Below, one piece after another: positions 5,782 through 6,273 of a stretch of DNA of 6,273 bases. The notes under the pieces are model-generated. The model saw only the letters and a list, made by a program, of their open reading frames with translations. It did not search any database and was not told the origin of the DNA. Position numbers and translations under genes: made by a program. Origin of the DNA: JBGTCD01 sp041749015 (lineage in GTDB: Bacteria > Bacteroidota > Bacteroidia > Cytophagales > Cyclobacteriaceae). The DNA lies in assembly GCA_041749015.1 (NCBI GenBank), contig JBGTCD010000009.1, positions 1 to 6,273 on the forward strand, read 5' to 3'. Numbering within the stretch: position 1 is the first letter of the stretch; every line of letters begins with the position of its first letter.

Positions 5782-6273
5782 ATGGAAGAGAAAAATGTTA
5801 GTGTAAAATCTGTATCGATTAAATATGGACTGATCCTTGGACTTATTTCAATTGTGGTTTCAATGGCCATGTACACTCTTGGCCCTGAACATCAAAGTTT
5901 ATTACAATGGCTTTCAATAATACCTTTGATCCTTTTAATCTTTTTGGCTCATAGAGAATTCAAAAATGAAGGCGATGGGTTTATGGGCTACGGCCAGGGC
6001 CTTGGAATTGGTGTTCTTGTCAGTTTAATATCAAGTGTCCTTTCGTCAATATTTTCATTTATTTATCTTTCTTTTGTTGACAGTTCCTTTCTGACACTGT
6101 TAAGGGAAAAATCTATTGAGGAGGCCTATGAAAAGGGCACCCCTGATGAAGCAATGGAAATGGTAATAAAAATGACTGATTTATTTACCAGCCCAGCGAT
6201 GCTTTTGGTTTTCGGAATTTTGGGAGGGGTATTTTTCGGGTTTATTGTATCTTTGGTGGTCTCAGCGATTACC
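5782..6273 (+). CDS. DUF4199 family membrane protein, second tandem copy (3' end outside window)
   Basis: A reading frame of 164 codons opens at the ATG at 5782 and stays open to the last base, so the stop codon is beyond the window. The protein begins MEEKNVSVKSVSIKYGLILG, a typical DUF4199 N-terminus. Helices lie at about 15-33, 42-56, 73-96 and 139-163. The motifs are LAHREFKNEGDGFMGYGQGL (55-74) followed by GIG, a charged linker (105-133) with alternating Glu/Lys, and a Gly-rich last helix (GILGGVFFGFIVSLVVSAI). By comparison with the family it is probably only a few residues from its end. Function is unknown. It starts 6 nt after the stop of the preceding paralogue and is almost certainly co-transcribed. 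The upstream bases (cttaaacaatt) are A/T-rich with no Shine-Dalgarno motif, as is usual in this phylum. The closer match to my recollection of the family marks this as the less diverged of the two copies. Confidence 0.87.
   Translation, partial: MEEKNVSVKSVSIKYGLILGLISIVVSMAMYTLGPEHQSLLQWLSIIPLILLIFLAHREFKNEGDGFMGYGQGLGIGVLVSLISSVLSSIFSFIYLSFVDSSFLTLLREKSIEEAYEKGTPDEAMEMVIKMTDLFTSPAMLLVFGILGGVFFGFIVSLVVSAIT

Noticed and set aside
1..6273. Insertion sequence, CRISPR array, tRNA or phage elements
   Set aside because: No transposase motif, terminal or direct repeats, cloverleaf-like segment or phage gene was recognised. The gaps between genes are all about 100 bp or less.

Overview
The window looks like a chromosomal segment from a member of the Bacteroidota, most likely a Cytophagales-type organism. 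The protein content points there: a BatA-domain protein, tandem DUF4199 membrane proteins, and the dihydroorotase-like protein with degenerate metal sites that I recall from this phylum. The promoters also fit, because two start codons are preceded by the phylum's TAnnTTTG -7 element. All six genes lie on the + strand. The rank of the organism is inferred from gene content, not from any search.

Layout: (1) The 3' end of an acyl-CoA oxidase/dehydrogenase gene enters from the left edge and stops at 865. (2) An 81-bp gap contains a perfect AATTTTG-T-CAAAATT palindrome and leads to a complete bestrophin-family anion channel gene (947-1840). (3) A gap of about 100 bp carries a good Bacteroidota promoter that ends only 6 nt before the ATG of a 667-residue BatA/vWA-type membrane protein (1939-3942). 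(4) A 34-bp gap carries a second promoter with an extended resemblance to the first, followed by a 420-residue dihydroorotase homologue (3977-5239). (5) A DUF4199 four-helix membrane protein overlaps its stop codon by one base (5239-5775). (6) Six bases further on, a second DUF4199 gene starts at 5782 and runs off the right edge.

The most notable gene is the dihydroorotase homologue. The fold signatures of the type I family are easy to follow, but nearly all metal ligands and the catalytic Asp are replaced (HxH is QxN, the mid-barrel His is Arg, the H..H second His is Asn, TDH is SSH). It should therefore be a non-catalytic pseudo-dihydroorotase, perhaps a partner of aspartate transcarbamoylase as in Pseudomonas. 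It nevertheless sits in an apparent operon with small membrane proteins and next to a BatA-type protein, with no other pyrimidine gene visible.

The second notable signal is regulatory. The BatA-type gene and the pseudo-dihydroorotase gene share the arrangement AAGTATT-N(2-3)-TACwTTTG-N(6-8)-ATG. This predicts co-regulated promoters that yield leaderless or nearly leaderless mRNAs. No RNA gene, insertion sequence, CRISPR array or convincing terminator was seen.
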